From Acholeplasmatales bacterium Tener_01 (GTDB taxonomy: Bacteria > Bacillota_I > Bacilli_A > ML615J-28 > CAG-698), in NCBI GenBank assembly GCA_001604495.1, contig LVBR01000007.1, positions 1 through 7,728 of the forward strand: a stretch of 7,728 nucleotides of DNA, in the 5' to 3' direction. Within the stretch, counting starts at the first letter, position 1. Each line of letters opens with the position of its first letter. Positions 5,099 through 7,728 of the stretch are shown one piece after another. The notes under the pieces are model-generated. The model saw only the letters and a program-made list of their open reading frames with translations. It ran no database searches and was not told where the DNA came from. The translations under genes and the position numbers were made by a program.

Positions 5099-6577
5099 AT
5101 GAAACATATCGCTAGATTATTATTAATTGTTTTGGCTTTATTCTTAATAGGATGTGGTAAAGAAAAACCAAATGTAGAGCCCGAAGAACAAGTATATATC
5201 GTGATTGATGGGAAAGCGGAAGTTGCTAAAAAAGGCGTTAAACTAAGTGACTTTTTAGTTAGTCTATATGGTGATACTTATCCTGAAAAAGAAGATTATG
5301 ACTTTAAAGGATGGTATAGTGATATTGAAAAGACTAATGAAGTAGAAGATTTAGATATCAATATTAATGAAAATCACTATTTATACTCTAAATACCTTCA
5401 TACTGCAATTAGACTAGAAAATGTCATTAATTACAATCATGATTATCTTGATGTTGAGCTAAGTGGTGATTTGATTATCATATCTCCTTCATACTTATAT
5501 GGCTTATCTAAGTTTAATTTAGATGGTTATAAGAAGTTTGTTGTGGAATACATTTATAATGAAAAGAGTTATTTTGTAATAAATGAAGATGAAGAACGTC
5601 TTCCTTATGATGGATTCTTAGTTTTAGTTGATAAAAATAGTGATAAATATGATGAGTATTGTGATTGTTTTGAAGTGGGTAGAGAAGTATTTTTAAATAA
5701 TTACAATATCGATTATGCATCATTTATTCTATTTGAAATGGAAAGAAGTGAAGCAGAAGACTTAAAAGTCACTGCAATCTCTAGTCCATATGCATCAGTT
5801 TATGATGTTTATTCTGATAAGTTTATCTATTCTAAAGGTGGAGAAACTCGTACCCCACCAGCATCTGTAACTAAGATTATTACCGCCCTAACTGCACTTA
5901 AGTACTGTCCACTTACAACAACTCACAAAGTTGGATCAGAGTTAAGCTTAACATATGAAGCATCTTCTCCATCGGTAGCAGGGTTAGTTCGTGGTCAAGT
6001 ATGGACATTAAATCAACTATTATATGCTTTAATGCTTCCATCAGGTAACGATGCCGCTTATGAAATTGGAGCTTTAACAATCGACTACTTAGAACCGGAT
6101 AATACTTATACAGACTGGGAAAAGCTTGGCAAGTTTGCTAATCTAATGAATGAGACTGCAAGATACGTTGGTGCTAAAAACTCTCACTTTATGATTCCTG
6201 ATGGTAATACTTATAGTGGTGATAAGTTTACACTTCACTATGTATCTAGCGATGATATGTGTCGCTTTGCTCTTTTAGGTTTTAACTGTGCAGCGTTAGC
6301 CAAGGTAGTTAGAACTTATAAGATCACAATAACAATTGAAAGTGGTCAAAAGTTCACTTTCACTAACACTAATGGCTTTGTTAACCCTGATAGTGGTTAC
6401 TATTACAAAGGAGCCATCGGCATGAAGACTGGTTACACTGGTCATGCTGGTAGCTGTTTGGTTGTTGGGGTATATAAAAACGGAAGATTCATTATTGTTT
6501 CATGCTTAAAAGCATCATCTAGTTCAGACAGAAATTCAACAATCAATAGATTGATTAGAGCAGTTTATGGCAATTAG
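5099..6577 (+). CDS. Lipoprotein D-alanyl-D-alanine carboxypeptidase (peptidase S11, PBP5/DacA family) with InlB-B-repeat-like N-terminal module
   Basis: This 492-residue protein is predicted to be a membrane-anchored enzyme that trims the terminal D-Ala from peptidoglycan stem peptides. Residues 1-19 form a lipoprotein signal peptide: positive M-K-H-I-A-R, a hydrophobic run and lipobox L16-I-G-C19, with C19 as the lipidated residue. Residues about 32-99 resemble an InlB B-repeat (Flg_new): Y67-D-F-K-G-W-Y73 and a closing H93-Y-L-Y-S-K. Residues about 100-215 are tyrosine- and acid-rich and I do not recognise them. The catalytic domain (about 220-492) has all three active-site motifs: S256-V-T-K259, S315-G-N317 and K443-T-G445. 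The C-terminal beta domain of classical PBP5 is absent; the protein ends soon after the penicillin-binding fold, and anchoring is by the N-terminal lipid instead. It is the first gene of an operon, with its own promoter. Confidence 0.92.
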   Translation: MKHIARLLLIVLALFLIGCGKEKPNVEPEEQVYIVIDGKAEVAKKGVKLSDFLVSLYGDTYPEKEDYDFKGWYSDIEKTNEVEDLDININENHYLYSKYLHTAIRLENVINYNHDYLDVELSGDLIIISPSYLYGLSKFNLDGYKKFVVEYIYNEKSYFVINEDEERLPYDGFLVLVDKNSDKYDEYCDCFEVGREVFLNNYNIDYASFILFEMERSEAEDLKVTAISSPYASVYDVYSDKFIYSKGGETRTPPASVTKIITALTALKYCPLTTTHKVGSELSLTYEASSPSVAGLVRGQVWTLNQLLYALMLPSGNDAAYEIGALTIDYLEPDNTYTDWEKLGKFANLMNETARYVGAKNSHFMIPDGNTYSGDKFTLHYVSSDDMCRFALLGFNCAALAKVVRTYKITITIESGQKFTFTNTNGFVNPDSGYYYKGAIGMKTGYTGHAGSCLVVGVYKNGRFIIVSCLKASSSSDRNSTINRLIRAVYGN

Positions 6578-6581
6578 GAGG
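6576..6581 (+). promoter_or_regulatory. Shine-Dalgarno site sharing the carboxypeptidase stop codon
   Basis: A perfect AGGAGG begins inside the TAG stop (6575-6577) of the carboxypeptidase gene, four bases before ATG 6586. This is the same stop-in-Shine-Dalgarno arrangement as at 4207, and again implies coupled translation. Confidence 0.9.
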
Positions 6582-6585
6582 AAAA

Positions 6586-7728
6586 ATGAAAAAGTTTATT
6601 AAGGTATTGATGATTATTGCGCTTGTTATTGGTGGAATAATTGCCATTAGACTGATTGTAGCTAATGCAATAGTAATCAGTTTAAGAGCATATATTAGAT
6701 CATTTGATCCTGTAGAATATGAAAATCAAATAGTACCAACTGTAGAAGAAGAGGGTTACTATACTTTAAGAAGTGATGAAGAATTAAAAATCATGGTTAT
6801 GAGTGATTACCATTTTGGTGGAGGCTTCTACAGTTATAAAAGAGATAGAAAAACTATCTATGAAGTTATGACAATGATTCAAAAAGAAAAACCTGATTTA
6901 GTAATTCTAGATGGTGACCAAACATTTGCCGTACCGGGAATTATATATAATGGTGGTGGAACATTTAATAACAAGATGGTTGCAAGAGTCATAATGTATA
7001 TGTTCAAACAACTTGGAGTTTATTATTCTTTAGTATTTGGCAACCACGACACTGAAGCATTTGATTTTTATAACCGTGAAAAGATGGCAAAGTTTTATAC
7101 TGGAGCAGACCACTGTATCTTTGAAAGTAATTTTGATGGCTATGGTGTAACTAACCAATGTATATTACTTAAAGGTAGTGACGGTAAAATCAAAAAAGCA
7201 TTGATGTTAATCGATTCTAATGCTTATGTTGATGAAAGTATCAGTGCATCAATCAATTGGCTTTATGATACAATTCACGATGAGCAAGTTGAATGGGCTA
7301 AACAAACTATTCTAGAGTTATCAGAAAAAGAAGGACACACAGTTAAATCACTATTCTTCTTCCATATTCCAATTGGTGAATTTGAAGTAGCATACCGTGA
7401 ACTTGAGGGTAATAACTGGAATGATACAACTAACACTAAGTATATCGAAGGTGTTTGGGACGAAGAAGTGAGTGAAAAGATGGGTGGAAGGATTTGGTAT
7501 GGAGGATGCCAATATACCGATACGCCACCTGAGGCGAACGACAAACTATTTGAAGAACTGGGACCTGATGGCATTAATTCAATGGAAGCATGCTTTGTTG
7601 GTCATGACCATGTAAATAATGCAGTTGTAGTTTATAAGGGCGTTATGTTAAGTTATGGTTATTCAATTGACAACTCTGCTTACTCTGGTATAGCTAGTTA
7701 TGGACTTCAAAGAGGAGCAACTGTAATA
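6586..7728 (+). CDS. Membrane-anchored calcineurin-like metallophosphoesterase (3' end beyond window)
   Basis: The reading frame stays open for 381 codons to the window edge, so the C-terminus is missing. Residues about 5-33 form one hydrophobic segment after M-K-K, without a lipobox or clear cleavage site, so it is probably an N-terminal anchor with the enzyme outside. All metal-binding motifs of the calcineurin-like phosphoesterase fold are present: D74-x-H76, G110-D111, G152-N-H-D155, H260 in FFFHIP, and G339-H-D-H342. These should hold two metal ions for phosphoester hydrolysis. The layout resembles Dcr2/purple-acid-phosphatase-like members, in which a long insert lies between GNHD and the later histidines. 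The substrate is unknown; possibilities include cell-surface phosphodiesters, nucleotides or phospholipid head groups. The gene is translationally coupled to the cell-wall carboxypeptidase, which suggests an envelope role. Only a few residues are probably missing, since the last motif is already passed. Confidence 0.9.
   Translation, partial: MKKFIKVLMIIALVIGGIIAIRLIVANAIVISLRAYIRSFDPVEYENQIVPTVEEEGYYTLRSDEELKIMVMSDYHFGGGFYSYKRDRKTIYEVMTMIQKEKPDLVILDGDQTFAVPGIIYNGGGTFNNKMVARVIMYMFKQLGVYYSLVFGNHDTEAFDFYNREKMAKFYTGADHCIFESNFDGYGVTNQCILLKGSDGKIKKALMLIDSNAYVDESISASINWLYDTIHDEQVEWAKQTILELSEKEGHTVKSLFFFHIPIGEFEVAYRELEGNNWNDTTNTKYIEGVWDEEVSEKMGGRIWYGGCQYTDTPPEANDKLFEELGPDGINSMEACFVGHDHVNNAVVVYKGVMLSYGYSIDNSAYSGIASYGLQRGATVI

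Noticed and set aside
2277..7540. Diproline motifs in window proteins (TPPY in YnbB, TPPA before the carboxypeptidase active serine, TPPE in the phosphoesterase) as evidence of EF-P dependence
   Set aside because: Single diprolines are common and none is a strong stalling triplet; no regulatory meaning can be drawn from them.
7275..7574. Minus-strand 99-codon open frame opposite the metallophosphoesterase
   Set aside because: The plus strand encodes intact metal-binding motifs around and through this stretch; the antisense frame is serine/proline-rich without any family pattern.

Overview
The window is AT-rich and densely packed with short intergenic gaps, strong purine-rich Shine-Dalgarno sites and compact hairpin/T-run terminators. 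It looks like a chromosomal segment of a low-GC Bacillota, most plausibly an uncultured, host-associated Bacilli/Erysipelotrichia-like lineage. The standard bacterial code is in use: tryptophan is TGG and no in-frame TGA is needed. A penicillin-binding lipoprotein shows that the organism has a peptidoglycan wall, so it is not a mollicute. There is no mobile element, CRISPR array, RNA gene or phage gene. No gene-free stretch exceeds about 100 bases.

Left part (1-2662): a translation-factor locus. It holds efp (elongation factor P, with a KPGKGAA loop like that of Bacillus), then a short-chain dehydrogenase/reductase on the same strand. Converging on these from the other strand is a PLP enzyme of the YnbB / 'aluminium resistance' / 'methionine gamma-lyase' family. 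In Bacillus subtilis, EF-P is modified on the loop lysine with 5-aminopentanol, and that modification requires ynbB, gsaB and the SDR ymfI, genes that are scattered in that genome. Finding EF-P, an SDR and a YnbB protein side by side suggests that this is a compact EF-P modification locus. This is the most interesting point of the window. A hairpin terminator overlaps the efp stop and would dampen SDR expression. A bidirectional terminator separates the SDR from ynbB. The ynbB promoter appears to place the mRNA start on the ATG itself, giving a leaderless transcript.

Middle part (2673-5062): one predicted operon with its own promoter and terminator. It encodes a PnuC-family vitamin transporter (probably nicotinamide riboside), a YhhN/TMEM86-type membrane protein (lysoplasmalogenase family) and a diacylglycerol-kinase-family lipid kinase. 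The last two suggest ether-lipid and phospholipid turnover. The first gene is not obviously connected to them.

Right part (5068-7728): a second operon, started by an extended -10 promoter that sits directly against the preceding terminator. It encodes a lipoprotein D-Ala-D-Ala carboxypeptidase (S11 family) with an InlB-B-repeat-like N-terminal module, and a membrane-anchored calcineurin-like metallophosphoesterase that runs off the window edge. Both should act at the outer face of the membrane.
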